Positions 1-6,220 of a stretch of 6,220 bases of DNA are shown here, piece by piece. Position 1 is the stretch's first letter, and the number at the start of each line of letters is the position of its first letter. Under the pieces are notes generated by a model. The model was not told where the DNA came from. It did no database searches and worked only from the letters and a program-made list of their open reading frames with translations. Made by a program: the position numbers and the translations under genes. Origin of the DNA: an uncultured Rhizobiaceae group bacterium (lineage in GTDB: Bacteria > Pseudomonadota > Alphaproteobacteria > Rhizobiales > Rhizobiaceae); the NCBI GenBank assembly GCA_938009335.1, contig CALLHT010000215.1, positions 1 through 6,220 of the forward strand, in the 5' to 3' direction.

Positions 1-2
1 CC

Positions 3-1046
3 TTAGCTCTTTTCTGTTGGCAGTCTCGGAACCAGCGCTTTCACCAAGTCCAACATATCGAGTTGGCCAACAACTTTGCCAGCATCATCCATTACACGGT
101 AGATTTTGTTGGTTTCACCATTGGAAAGAGCAATCATGCTCTCAAGGTTGTCACTCATCTGCACATCACCCGCGTATTTCGTACCTTTCTTGACCTCGCC
201 CATAACCGAGCGAACTTTAAGAACCCGCGCACGGTTGATGTCACTGACAAAGTCCTCAATGTATGGATCATTTGGATGAAGAAGGATGCCTTGCGGCTCT
301 CCTTGTTGCACAACTGCGCCATCTTTAAGAATGACCAGATGATCTGCAAGCTTCAGCGCTTCATCCAGATCGTGCGTAATAAAGACGATTGTCTTATTTA
401 GCTCGTCCTGCAACTCCAACAGAAGGTCCTGCATGTCTGTTCTGATCAACGGATCAAGCGCAGAGAACGCTTCATCCATCAACATAATGTCAGTGTTTGC
501 AGTCAGCGCACGGGCAATGCCTACGCGTTGCTGCATGCCGCCTGAAAGCTGCGCAGGATAATGGTTTTCAAAACCACTTAGACCAACGCGGTCCAGCCAC
601 TTCATAGCTTCCGAATTTTGCGTTGCTTCGCTCTCACCGCGGACCTTCAACGCCATACCAGCATTCTGGAGAACAGTACGATGAGGCAAGAGCGCGAACT
701 TCTGGAAAACCATCGACATTTTGTTCTGCCGACGGAGCCGAAGTTCATCTTCGTTGAGCTTCATCACGTCTTCGCCATCAACCCAGATCTCTCCATCTGT
801 TGGGTCGATCAAGCGGTTCAAGTGACGAATAAGTGTAGACTTACCAGAGCCGGAAAGCCCCATCACAACTGTGATTTCGCCCTCTTGCATGTCCACATTG
901 ATGTCCTGCAAGCCTAACACGTGTTTATGCTGAACAAGAAGTTCTTCCTTGCCCAAACCATCTTTCACATATTTCAGAGCTTCTTTGCTGTTTGCGCCGA
1001 AGATTTTGTATAGCCCACGCAGACTGACTTTAGGTTCACTTGTCAT
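3..1046 (-). CDS. proV: Glycine betaine/proline-type ABC transporter, ATP-binding protein ProV
   Basis: This is the cytoplasmic ATPase that powers uptake of a quaternary amine through the ProW permease. At 347 residues it carries the full nucleotide-binding set: Walker A GLSGSGKST (63-71, Lys69), Q-loop Gln115 in VFQKFALLPH, signature LSGGMQQR (167-174), Walker B IMLMDE (187-192, catalytic Glu192), D-loop SALD (195-198) and switch His225 in ITHDLDEA. The N-terminal segment with LYKIFG and GLGKEELL before the ATPase core is typical of ProV/OpuAA and separates it from general amino-acid importers. After about residue 270 only some 75 residues remain, room for roughly one CBS unit, whereas E. 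coli ProV (about 400 aa) carries two. The ATG at 1044-1046 lies 12 bp after the proW stop, so the two are surely cotranscribed. The ribosome site is weak (purine-rich GAAGAAA just before the ATG), hinting at translational coupling. The TAA stop is at 3-5. Family is secure; the exact substrate (betaine, choline or another) is not. Confidence 0.95.
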   Translation of the reverse strand: MTSEPKVSLRGLYKIFGANSKEALKYVKDGLGKEELLVQHKHVLGLQDINVDMQEGEITVVMGLSGSGKSTLIRHLNRLIDPTDGEIWVDGEDVMKLNEDELRLRRQNKMSMVFQKFALLPHRTVLQNAGMALKVRGESEATQNSEAMKWLDRVGLSGFENHYPAQLSGGMQQRVGIARALTANTDIMLMDEAFSALDPLIRTDMQDLLLELQDELNKTIVFITHDLDEALKLADHLVILKDGAVVQQGEPQGILLHPNDPYIEDFVSDINRARVLKVRSVMGEVKKGTKYAGDVQMSDNLESMIALSNGETNKIYRVMDDAGKVVGQLDMLDLVKALVPRLPTEKS

Positions 1047-1058
1047 TTTCTTCAGCCC

Positions 1059-2087
1059 CTAGTGAGTTTTGTGGGTCATATCGACCCGCGAAAGCGCAGC
1101 TTTTGATACACGGTCGAGAATTACAGCCAGAAGCACGATACCAACACCGGCAACAATACCCACGCCCAACTCGAGGTTACGAATACCGCGAAGAACATTC
1201 ACGCCAAGACCCGGAGCAGAAACAAGCGAAGCAATAACAACCATCGCCAGGGACATCATAATGGTCTGGTTTACACCAGCCATGATGTTCGGGAGTGCGA
1301 GCGGTAACTCGACACCAACAAGTCTTTGATTAGAGTTCATGCCAAATGCATTGGCAGCTTCGATCACGTCTTTATCGACCAATCGAATACCAAGGTCAGT
1401 CAAACGAATAACGGGAACAATCGCGTAAAGAATAATCGCAATACCGTACAATTTGGACTCGGTTACCGAGAACAGGAAGATCAGTGGAATGAGATATACG
1501 AATGTCGGAAGCGTTTGCAGCAAATCCAGTATCGGCACAACACCCTGTTGCAAACGGTCTGATTTGGACATTGCTATTCCAATTGGAACGCCCAAGAGAA
1601 CCGAAATACCCGTACAGACAAAAATGATGGATAGCGTCTGCATCGCAATGTCGTAGTGGTCGACGAATGCAAGCAATAAAATTGAGAACGCAACAAAACC
1701 AGTTACGGCTTTGGATTTAGATGCGAACCAAGATATAAAAAGCAAAATTGGGATCATGATGAACCACGGGATCGCACTGAACGTGTAGAGTGCGCCGTCC
1801 AACAACCAGCTCAAGGGTTGTGTGATCGGATCTAAAACCGTTTTCAGTGCGGGTTTAGCTGCCAAGAATGCATTCTCAATGCCTTTTGTTAGATCGCGTG
1901 TCTGGCTTAAATGGCTGCAACTCTCGTTAAGATTATCAAGAGATGGAAATGGGAAAGCAGGGCCAACAGCCTCCTCACCGCTTCCTTGTGCCAACAAATC
2001 TGACATGGATAAGGGCGCATCGGACGGTTTGCCACCGCACCATTCTTCAAGCCCTAAAGTTTTGAACAACCCATCGTAAAACGCCAT
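1059..2087 (-). CDS. proW: Glycine betaine/proline-type ABC transporter, permease ProW
   Basis: This is the inner-membrane channel subunit of the importer, 342 residues. The first 95 or so residues are hydrophilic, as in E. coli ProW, which also has a long N-terminal tail. Hydrophobic segments follow from about residue 100 (AIPWFIMIPILLFISW), 128-142, 152-172, 183-207, 213-227, 268-291 and 308-324. The ATPase-docking EAA loop is clear: EAANAFGMNSNQ...LPLALP at about 243-266, followed by MAGVNQTIMMSLAMVVIASL, a stretch strongly conserved in ProW/OpuAB. The start ATG is at 2085-2087, preceded on the minus strand by a GGGGG run about 4 nt upstream that can serve as the ribosome site. It lies 68 bp downstream of proX, with a hairpin in the gap, and 12 bp before proV. 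Two cysteines (17, 57) lie in the N-terminal tail. Family assignment is firm; substrate is inferred only from the family. Confidence 0.94.
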   Translation of the reverse strand: MAFYDGLFKTLGLEEWCGGKPSDAPLSMSDLLAQGSGEEAVGPAFPFPSLDNLNESCSHLSQTRDLTKGIENAFLAAKPALKTVLDPITQPLSWLLDGALYTFSAIPWFIMIPILLFISWFASKSKAVTGFVAFSILLLAFVDHYDIAMQTLSIIFVCTGISVLLGVPIGIAMSKSDRLQQGVVPILDLLQTLPTFVYLIPLIFLFSVTESKLYGIAIILYAIVPVIRLTDLGIRLVDKDVIEAANAFGMNSNQRLVGVELPLALPNIMAGVNQTIMMSLAMVVIASLVSAPGLGVNVLRGIRNLELGVGIVAGVGIVLLAVILDRVSKAALSRVDMTHKTH

Positions 2088-2114
2088 AATTCCCCCAATC
2101 TGGAAAACAGAAAA

Positions 2115-2137
2115 CCCTCCCGCTGAGCGCGGGAGGG
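2115..2137 (-). terminator. Hairpin with T-rich tail between proX and proW (probable attenuating terminator)
   Basis: The arms CCCTCCCGC (2115-2123) and GCGGGAGGG (2129-2137) are perfect reverse complements, giving a 9-bp GC-rich stem with a 5-nt loop. Read in the direction of transcription (minus strand), the stem is followed by TTTTCTGTTTT (2114 down to 2104), a slightly broken T tract as in an intrinsic terminator. It lies about 18 bp after the proX stop and ends about 17 bp before the proW start. Because proW has no other obvious promoter in the 68-bp gap, partial termination with read-through is the likely role. The stem could also protect the 3' end of the proX message. The structure is seen directly; its effect is inferred. 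Confidence 0.8.
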
Positions 2138-2155
2138 CATGAACCTAAAACAAGT

Positions 2156-3148
2156 TTAGTTCAAAATTTTGGAGAGCTTTGCTTTTGCATCATCGCTCAA
2201 CCAACCAGCCCAAACGTCTTTGTAGTTTGTCAGGAAGTAAACAGCTGCTTCTTCGTTAGAAGCGTTGTTGTCCAGACGCCAAGCGAGCACTTCGCCCATT
2301 TGAGCGTTTGTGAATGATACGTTTTTCAAAAGTTCCACGATTTCTGGCTCACGTTCTGCGAAAGCACCAGAAACAGCTGTAGCAACTTTGGCAGCTGGAT
2401 ATGCTGAGAATTTTGGATCAGCACATTCTACTTTACCGTTACATGTGTGAGCGTCTGCGTTGTATTCACCAACTTTAACCTGCACCATTGGGTATTTACC
2501 CAGAACAGCCGTTGGCGCCCAGTAGTAACCCAACCATGGAGCTTTATCAGCATAGGCCGCAGCAATTGAAGTCTGAAGTGTTTCGCCTGAACCATGCTGG
2601 AAACGCTCAAGGCCGCCACCTGCAGCGTCAAGCGCCTTCAGGTTGTTGTTGTTGATGATGTCGCAAGCCCAACCTGACGGACAGTCATGGAACTTGCCGC
2701 CAACAGCAGCTGGGTTCTTCATGATGCCTTCCCAAGTAGCTAGCTCTGGGTTTGATTCAGCCAAGTAAGCCGGAATCCACCAACCTTCTACGCCACCGTC
2801 AGAAAGCACGTCTGTCAACTCGACCAGTTTACCTTCATCCAAAAGGCCTTGATAAGCAGGTGTGGAGTTTGCCCAAACTTCAGTCAGAATATCTGGCTCG
2901 CCTGTTTCAGCAAGTGATGTAAGAGCTGGCACTGTTGATGACGGTACTTTCTGTACGTCGCAACCGTAGCCTTGCTGCATCAAAAATGCTGCGACAGCTG
3001 TCACAACCTGTGATGATGCCCAGTCCATTTCTGTGATTGATACTTTGCCGCACTCAGCAGCGTGAACAGGCGTTACACCGAATTGTGCAGGTGTTCCTCC
3101 AAGAACAGTAGCTGCAGCCACTGTCGCGCCTAGTAGATACTTTTTCAT
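2156..3148 (-). CDS. proX: Glycine betaine/choline-type ABC transporter, periplasmic substrate-binding protein ProX
   Basis: This is the periplasmic receptor that captures a quaternary amine and delivers it to ProW; 330 residues with the start chosen here. A signal peptide is evident: MKK, a hydrophobic core (residues 4-18) and a probable cleavage in VHA-AEC near residue 30. The mature part matches the OpuAC/ProX type: ITEMDWASSQ (Trp43), EPDILTEVW (Trp92), GWWIP (123-126) and APWLGYYWAP (Trp205, Trp210). Trp and Tyr side chains are what this family uses to cage trimethylammonium groups. Six cysteines at 33, 63, 156, 162, 236 and 242 look set up for disulfides. The open frame extends to an ATG at 3226, but the start at 3146-3148 is preferred. 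It is preceded by AGGGAG with a 6-nt gap and it makes the signal peptide N-terminal; the upstream 26 residues are charged and unlike a leader. It is first in the operon. Choline versus betaine versus another ligand cannot be decided. Confidence 0.93.
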   Translation of the reverse strand: MKKYLLGATVAAATVLGGTPAQFGVTPVHAAECGKVSITEMDWASSQVVTAVAAFLMQQGYGCDVQKVPSSTVPALTSLAETGEPDILTEVWANSTPAYQGLLDEGKLVELTDVLSDGGVEGWWIPAYLAESNPELATWEGIMKNPAAVGGKFHDCPSGWACDIINNNNLKALDAAGGGLERFQHGSGETLQTSIAAAYADKAPWLGYYWAPTAVLGKYPMVQVKVGEYNADAHTCNGKVECADPKFSAYPAAKVATAVSGAFAEREPEIVELLKNVSFTNAQMGEVLAWRLDNNASNEEAAVYFLTNYKDVWAGWLSDDAKAKLSKILN

Positions 3149-3154
3149 TTTCTT

Positions 3155-3160
3155 CTCCCT
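3155..3160 (-). promoter_or_regulatory. Ribosome binding site that fixes the proX start
   Basis: On the minus strand AGGGAG stands 6 nt before the ATG at 3146-3148. This favours the start that places the signal peptide at the N-terminus over the in-frame ATG at 3224-3226. Confidence 0.75.
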
Positions 3161-3234
3161 AAATGATCGGTTTTTCCGAACATAAACGCCCTTTTCAAAG
3201 CATGATTCCAATCTGATTTCGAGCAAAAAAGCCC

Positions 3235-3264
3235 AATATCCTAAATTTGTGACACTTTGCCCAA
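3235..3264 (-). promoter_or_regulatory. Possible proX promoter
   Basis: On the minus strand, TTGGGC as -35 (4 of 6 to consensus) and GATATT as -10, with an 18-bp spacer, sit about 87 bp before the proX start. It was found by eye and other weak pairs exist nearby, so this is a candidate only. Confidence 0.25.
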
Positions 3265-3417
3265 AAAATGTCGCTGAAATTACATTTTCTGTTCTGATTT
3301 TACCGCTCTGAGTGATCTTTATTCGCCTCCCTTTCCGTTCGGCGCAGCATTAAGGTGACAACTGAATTGGAAGTTTGACTTTTTTTTTGCCTATGACAAA
3401 GTTGCCAACAGATTCAC

Positions 3418-3423
3418 GGGAGG
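3418..3423 (+). promoter_or_regulatory. Ribosome binding site that fixes the start of the FAD-subunit gene
   Basis: GGGAGG ends 1 nt before the ATG at 3425 and 10 nt before the ATG at 3434. Only the second spacing is workable, so the protein should begin MQYERPETL, which is also where FAD subunits of this family usually start. Confidence 0.7.
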
Positions 3424-3433
3424 AATGTTATCG

Positions 3434-4297
3434 ATGCAATATGAGCGTCCTGAAACGCTGAAAGATGCTGTTGGTCTTTTAGCCGGGTCAAAGGGGAAGG
3501 CCTATGTGCTTGCGGGGGGAAGCGACCTGCTCGTTCGAATGCGAGGCGAATATATCGAGCCGGACCTTGTCGTAGATATCAAATCTGTCAAAGGACTCGA
3601 CAAGGTCACAAGAACCGCAAAAGGCTTCAGTGTTGGCGCGTCGGTTCCATGCGCGGCACTTGGGGAAAACAAGGCGCTCAAAAAAGCATGGCCCGGCGTT
3701 GTAGAAGCAGCAAATCTGATTGGCTCTAAACAAATACAAGGCCGTTGCACGATTTCTGGAAACCTCTGCAACGCATCGCCTGCAGCTGATAGTGTTCCTG
3801 CCCTCGTTGCAGCAAACGCAAAAGCTGTGATTGCCGGCCCTAAAGGGAAACGACGTCTGGCTGTAGAAAAAGTTGTTACCGCACCTGGAAAAACTGCTCT
3901 TGGTAAAGGCGAGCTGATTGAATCCATCGAACTGGCAAAGCCTGCGTCGCGTTCTGGGGATGCCTATCTACGGTTCATCCCGCGAACAGAAATGGATATT
4001 GCAGTTGCAAGCGCCGGCGTAAACCTGACACTCGACGCAAAGGGAGTGGTGAAATCTGCCCGTGTCGCCCTTGGAGCAGTGGCTCCAACCGTTGTTCTCG
4101 TGAAAGATGCAGCAAAAGTAATCATTGGGACAAAGCTTGAAGATGCTGCATTGGAGAAAATGGCCACTGCATGCGCAAAGGCCTGCAATCCAATTGATGA
4201 CAAACGCGGTACGATTGACTTTCGAAAGAAAGTTTCAGGTGTGTTGGCGCAACGCGCAGCAAAGATCGCATATGCCCGCGCAGGAGGAAAACTATAA
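3434..4297 (+). CDS. Molybdenum hydroxylase, FAD-binding medium subunit (xanthine dehydrogenase/CoxM family)
   Basis: This subunit passes electrons from the [2Fe-2S] clusters to FAD and then to an external acceptor in a three-subunit molybdenum hydroxylase, probably in the cytoplasm (no signal peptide). It has 287 residues, the usual size for the family. The N-terminal half is the FAD-binding domain. Its first flavin motif is VLAGGSDLL (25-33), followed by PDLVVDIK (43-50); the second motif is TISGNLCNASPAADS (106-120). In the second motif the common TIGGN has Ser for the first Gly. The C-terminal half from about 175 is the CO-dehydrogenase flavoprotein C-terminal domain, with the typical RTEMDIAVAS (184-193). 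The ATG at 3425 would add three residues but has an impossible ribosome-site spacing. It is the first gene of the operon; its stop shares one base with the next start. It could be called coxM-like, but CO is not a likely substrate given the large subunit. Confidence 0.93.
   Translation: MQYERPETLKDAVGLLAGSKGKAYVLAGGSDLLVRMRGEYIEPDLVVDIKSVKGLDKVTRTAKGFSVGASVPCAALGENKALKKAWPGVVEAANLIGSKQIQGRCTISGNLCNASPAADSVPALVAANAKAVIAGPKGKRRLAVEKVVTAPGKTALGKGELIESIELAKPASRSGDAYLRFIPRTEMDIAVASAGVNLTLDAKGVVKSARVALGAVAPTVVLVKDAAKVIIGTKLEDAALEKMATACAKACNPIDDKRGTIDFRKKVSGVLAQRAAKIAYARAGGKL
4282..4287 (+). promoter_or_regulatory. Strong ribosome binding site for the [2Fe-2S] subunit
   Basis: A perfect AGGAGG lies within the last codons of the FAD-subunit gene, 9 nt before the ATG at 4297. 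It confirms that start and the one-base TAATG overlap. Confidence 0.8.
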
Positions 4298-4773
4298 TGG
4301 CTGGAATAGCTGTTTCAACCACCATCAATGGTGATGAGGTCGAGTATCTTTGCAATGCAGATGAAACGCTTCTTGATGTTCTTCGAGACCGTTTGGAACT
4401 CACAGGAACCAAAGAAGGTTGTGGCACAGGCGACTGTGGCGCTTGTTCGGTCATGGTTGATGGTCGTCTAGTGTGCTCTTGTCTGGTTCTCGGTGCGGAA
4501 GCGCAAGACAAAAGCATCGAAACAATCGAAGGCATGGCAGACGGGGCGGATTTGCATCCACTGCAACAAAAGTTCATTGAACACGCTGCTTTGCAATGCG
4601 GTGTTTGTACTCCCGGGTTTCTGATCGCAGCAAGAGATTTGTTGGAGCGAAATCCCGATCCAACAGAGGAAGAAATTCGGTTTGGCCTTGCCGGCAACCT
4701 TTGCAGATGCACCGGTTACGACAAAATCGTTCGAGCAGTTCAAGACGCCGCTCAGGAAATGAAAGGGAAGTGA
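4297..4773 (+). CDS. Molybdenum hydroxylase, [2Fe-2S] small subunit (CoxS/XdhC-type ferredoxin subunit)
   Basis: This is the electron-transfer subunit linking the molybdenum centre to FAD, 158 residues as usual for the family. The plant-type ferredoxin domain comes first, with cluster ligands Cys42, Cys47, Cys50 and Cys62 in the spacing C-x4-C-x2-C-x11-C (GCGTGDCGAC ... CSCL). The C-terminal helical domain carries the second cluster: QCGVCTPG (Cys101, Cys104) and CRCTGY (Cys136, Cys138). Gln100 before Cys101 is the conserved residue near the molybdopterin. All eight ligands are present, and there is one extra cysteine at 60. The start overlaps the stop of the previous gene by one base and follows a perfect ribosome site. 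The stop at 4771-4773 is 3 bp before the large-subunit ATG. Assignment to the family is secure. Confidence 0.97.
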   Translation: MAGIAVSTTINGDEVEYLCNADETLLDVLRDRLELTGTKEGCGTGDCGACSVMVDGRLVCSCLVLGAEAQDKSIETIEGMADGADLHPLQQKFIEHAALQCGVCTPGFLIAARDLLERNPDPTEEEIRFGLAGNLCRCTGYDKIVRAVQDAAQEMKGK

Positions 4774-4776
4774 TCC

Positions 4777-6220
4777 ATGGGATTTGATGCAGCTTACGAC
4801 AAAAAGAAAAAGCTAAGCTCTGTTGGCACGCGCCCTCTTCGCCCCGATGGCGTAGAAAAAGTTACGGGTAAAGCGCGCTATGGCGCTGACTTCAACATGC
4901 CAGGGCAACTCGTGGGCCGCATTTTGCGTAGTCCACATGCTCATGCGAAAATTAAGAAAATCGACACATCAAAAGCCGAAAAGCTGAAAGGCGTTAAAGC
5001 GGTCGTTACGGCGGCTGACCTTCCCGATCTCACCAATGGCAATGCGGATCTTTACGACATCCTAGACAATTGCATGGCTCGCACGAAAGCTCTGTATGAT
5101 GGCCACGCAGTTGCAGCCGTAGCTGCGATTGATGCGCATACGGCACGCAAAGCGCTAAAACTGATCAAGGTCGACTACCAAGTTCTGCCGCATGTGACAG
5201 ATGTTGATGAGGCGATGGAACCAAAAGCGCCAATCGTGCGCGAAAAAGTCTTTACGACCGGAATTGAGCCCGCACCAACAAAGCAATCAAATGTCACCAA
5301 TCGTAGCCAATACGGCCATGGTGATGTTGAAAAAGGATTGGCGGAAGCCGACTTCATCGTCGAGCGGACCTACAAGACCGGGCAAACTCATCAGGGTTAT
5401 ATTGAGCCACACGCGTGCGTTGCCAGTGTGAATTCAGACGGGAACGCTGAACTATGGGTCTGTACACAAGGCCATTTTGTCTATCGTCAAAACTGCGCTG
5501 ACCTCCTCGGTCTTGATGCATCAAAACTCCGCGTAACATCATCAGAAATCGGAGGCGGCTTCGGCGGAAAAACCCACGTTTGGAGTGAGCCAGTAGCACT
5601 GGCCTTATCGCGCAAAGCCGGACGTCCAGTGAAACTCGTCTTGTCACGTGAGGAAGTCTTTCGTGCTTCAGGGCCGACAAGCGCCACATCAATTGACGTG
5701 CGTATTGGCGCAAAGAAGAACGGCAAGATCACGGGCGCGGAGGCAACACTCAGATATACCTGCGGCCCTTACCCCGGCATGTGGGCAGAGCTTGGGGCAA
5801 TGACTTCCTTTGCTTGCTACGATCTGGAAAATGTAAAAACAGTTGGCTTTGAAGTTCTGGTCAATCGACCAAAAGTAGCCGCCTATCGAGCGCCCTCTGC
5901 ACCTATGGCGGCGTTTGCGGTGGAAAGTGCGGTTGATGAGCTTGCCGGAAAGGTTGGCATGGACTCGGTCAAATTCCGCATCAAGAATGCCGCAAAAGAA
6001 GGTTCAAGAGCTTCATACGGCCCTGTCTATGGTCCCATTGGCATCGGCCCTACGCTCGAAGCTGTGAAGAAACATCCGCACATGCAGGCTCCTTTAGGCA
6101 AAAACCAGGGACGCGGCATGGCGTGCGGGTTCTGGTTTAACTTCGGCGGTCAAACCTGCTCTAACATCAACATTGGAGCAGATGGCACGGCGAACCTGGC
6201 AGTCGGTACAGTTGATGTCG
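4777..6220 (+). CDS. Molybdenum hydroxylase, molybdopterin-binding large subunit, partial (xanthine dehydrogenase family)
   Basis: This is the catalytic subunit, which hydroxylates a substrate with water-derived oxygen at a molybdopterin-cytosine-dinucleotide centre. Translation from the ATG at 4777 stays open to the window edge: 481 codons of an expected 750-800. The start follows AAGGGA by 8 nt and lies 3 bp after the small-subunit stop. The N-terminal hammerhead domain shows RPDGVEKVTGKARYGAD (22-38) and LRSPHAHA (50-57). The first molybdopterin domain shows TQGHF (Gln231 contacts the cofactor in relatives) and the hallmark EIGGGFGGK (257-265). The active-site loop is VAAYRAPSAPMAAF (about 368-381). 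CO dehydrogenase has AYRCSFR here with a copper-binding Cys; this protein has Ala372 at that place, so it is not a form I CO dehydrogenase. The visible end, around GFWFNFGGQT (483 kb-free region, residues about 451-460), enters the last cofactor domain. The terminal Glu that acts as base lies beyond the window. No frameshift was seen. Substrate is unknown; relatives act on purines, aldehydes, nicotine, quinolines and aromatic acids. Confidence 0.93.
   Translation, partial: MGFDAAYDKKKKLSSVGTRPLRPDGVEKVTGKARYGADFNMPGQLVGRILRSPHAHAKIKKIDTSKAEKLKGVKAVVTAADLPDLTNGNADLYDILDNCMARTKALYDGHAVAAVAAIDAHTARKALKLIKVDYQVLPHVTDVDEAMEPKAPIVREKVFTTGIEPAPTKQSNVTNRSQYGHGDVEKGLAEADFIVERTYKTGQTHQGYIEPHACVASVNSDGNAELWVCTQGHFVYRQNCADLLGLDASKLRVTSSEIGGGFGGKTHVWSEPVALALSRKAGRPVKLVLSREEVFRASGPTSATSIDVRIGAKKNGKITGAEATLRYTCGPYPGMWAELGAMTSFACYDLENVKTVGFEVLVNRPKVAAYRAPSAPMAAFAVESAVDELAGKVGMDSVKFRIKNAAKEGSRASYGPVYGPIGIGPTLEAVKKHPHMQAPLGKNQGRGMACGFWFNFGGQTCSNINIGADGTANLAVGTVDV

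Larger units (their letters stand above)
3149..3433. promoter_or_regulatory. Divergent intergenic control region between proX and the molybdenum hydroxylase operon
   Basis: This AT-rich, 285-bp gap must carry promoters for both groups, as both first genes point away from it. No tRNA, small ORF with a convincing ribosome site, or terminator was seen. Leftward, a possible sigma70-type pair is TTGGGC (plus coordinates 3259-3264) and GATATT (3235-3240) with an 18-bp spacer. Rightward, TTGGAA (3367-3372) and TATGAC (3392-3397) are only weak matches with a 19-bp spacer, and TTGACT (3375-3380) has no good partner at 17 bp. A run of nine T (3380-3388) lies between these. An imperfect dyad, GTGACA (3249-3254) and TGTCGC (3269-3274), overlaps the leftward candidate and could be an operator, but it is weak. 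The role as a control region is near certain from layout; each individual element is tentative. Confidence 0.6.

Noticed and set aside
3212..3300. Direct repeat TCTGATTT at 3212-3219 and 3293-3300
   Set aside because: Eight bases in an AT-rich region, 81 bp apart, with no symmetry or further copies; expected by chance often enough to ignore.
3380..3388. Run of nine T as a terminator tail
   Set aside because: No GC-rich hairpin precedes it on the plus strand, and no gene ends just upstream. It is more likely an AT-rich promoter-region element.
3502..3927. A 141-residue open frame on the minus strand
   Set aside because: It is antisense to the FAD-binding domain; its translation is low-complexity Ala/Ser/Thr-rich without known motifs.
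4122..4712. A 196-residue open frame on the minus strand
   Set aside because: It lies antisense to the FAD and [2Fe-2S] subunit genes, which have full motif sets, and its translation shows no recognisable domain; it is a shadow frame.
3434..6220. A CO dehydrogenase (coxMSL) operon
   Set aside because: The subunit order and families fit, but the large subunit lacks the AYRCSFR loop with the copper-binding cysteine, so only the wider molybdenum hydroxylase family is supported.
1..6220. Mobile elements, CRISPR arrays, tRNA or rRNA genes, or a new defence-type system
   Set aside because: No transposase, terminal inverted repeats, spaced direct repeats or RNA gene signatures were seen on either strand; the coding space is filled by a known importer and a known enzyme family.

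Overview
The window holds two divergently transcribed gene groups separated by a shared intergenic region of about 285 bp (3149-3433). Protein family content, gene order and a moderate base composition suggest an alphaproteobacterium, possibly a marine one of the Rhodobacterales or Stappiaceae type. That placement is an inference from general resemblance; no rRNA or other phylogenetic marker is present.

Left half (positions 3-3148, minus strand): a complete quaternary-amine (glycine betaine/proline/choline type) ABC importer in the order binding protein (proX), permease (proW), ATPase (proV). A strong GC-rich hairpin followed by a T-rich run lies between proX and proW. It probably lowers read-through, so that the binding protein is made in excess over the membrane parts. 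proW and proV are only 12 bp apart.

Right half (positions 3434-6220, plus strand): a three-subunit molybdenum hydroxylase of the xanthine dehydrogenase / CO dehydrogenase superfamily, in the order FAD-binding medium subunit, [2Fe-2S] small subunit, molybdopterin-binding large subunit. The large subunit runs off the right edge after 481 codons. The first two genes overlap by one base (TAATG) and the third begins 3 bp after the second stops, so this is one tight operon. The active-site loop of the large subunit reads AYRAPSAP rather than the AYRCSFR of true CO dehydrogenase, so this is not a form I CO dehydrogenase and its substrate cannot be named.

Taken together, the locus could import a betaine-like compound and oxidise it, or its breakdown product, with the molybdenum enzyme. 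The divergent arrangement is the only evidence for that link. All genes appear intact. I saw no mobile element, CRISPR array, RNA gene or convincing new system; the coding content is a known transporter type and a known enzyme family with an unknown substrate.
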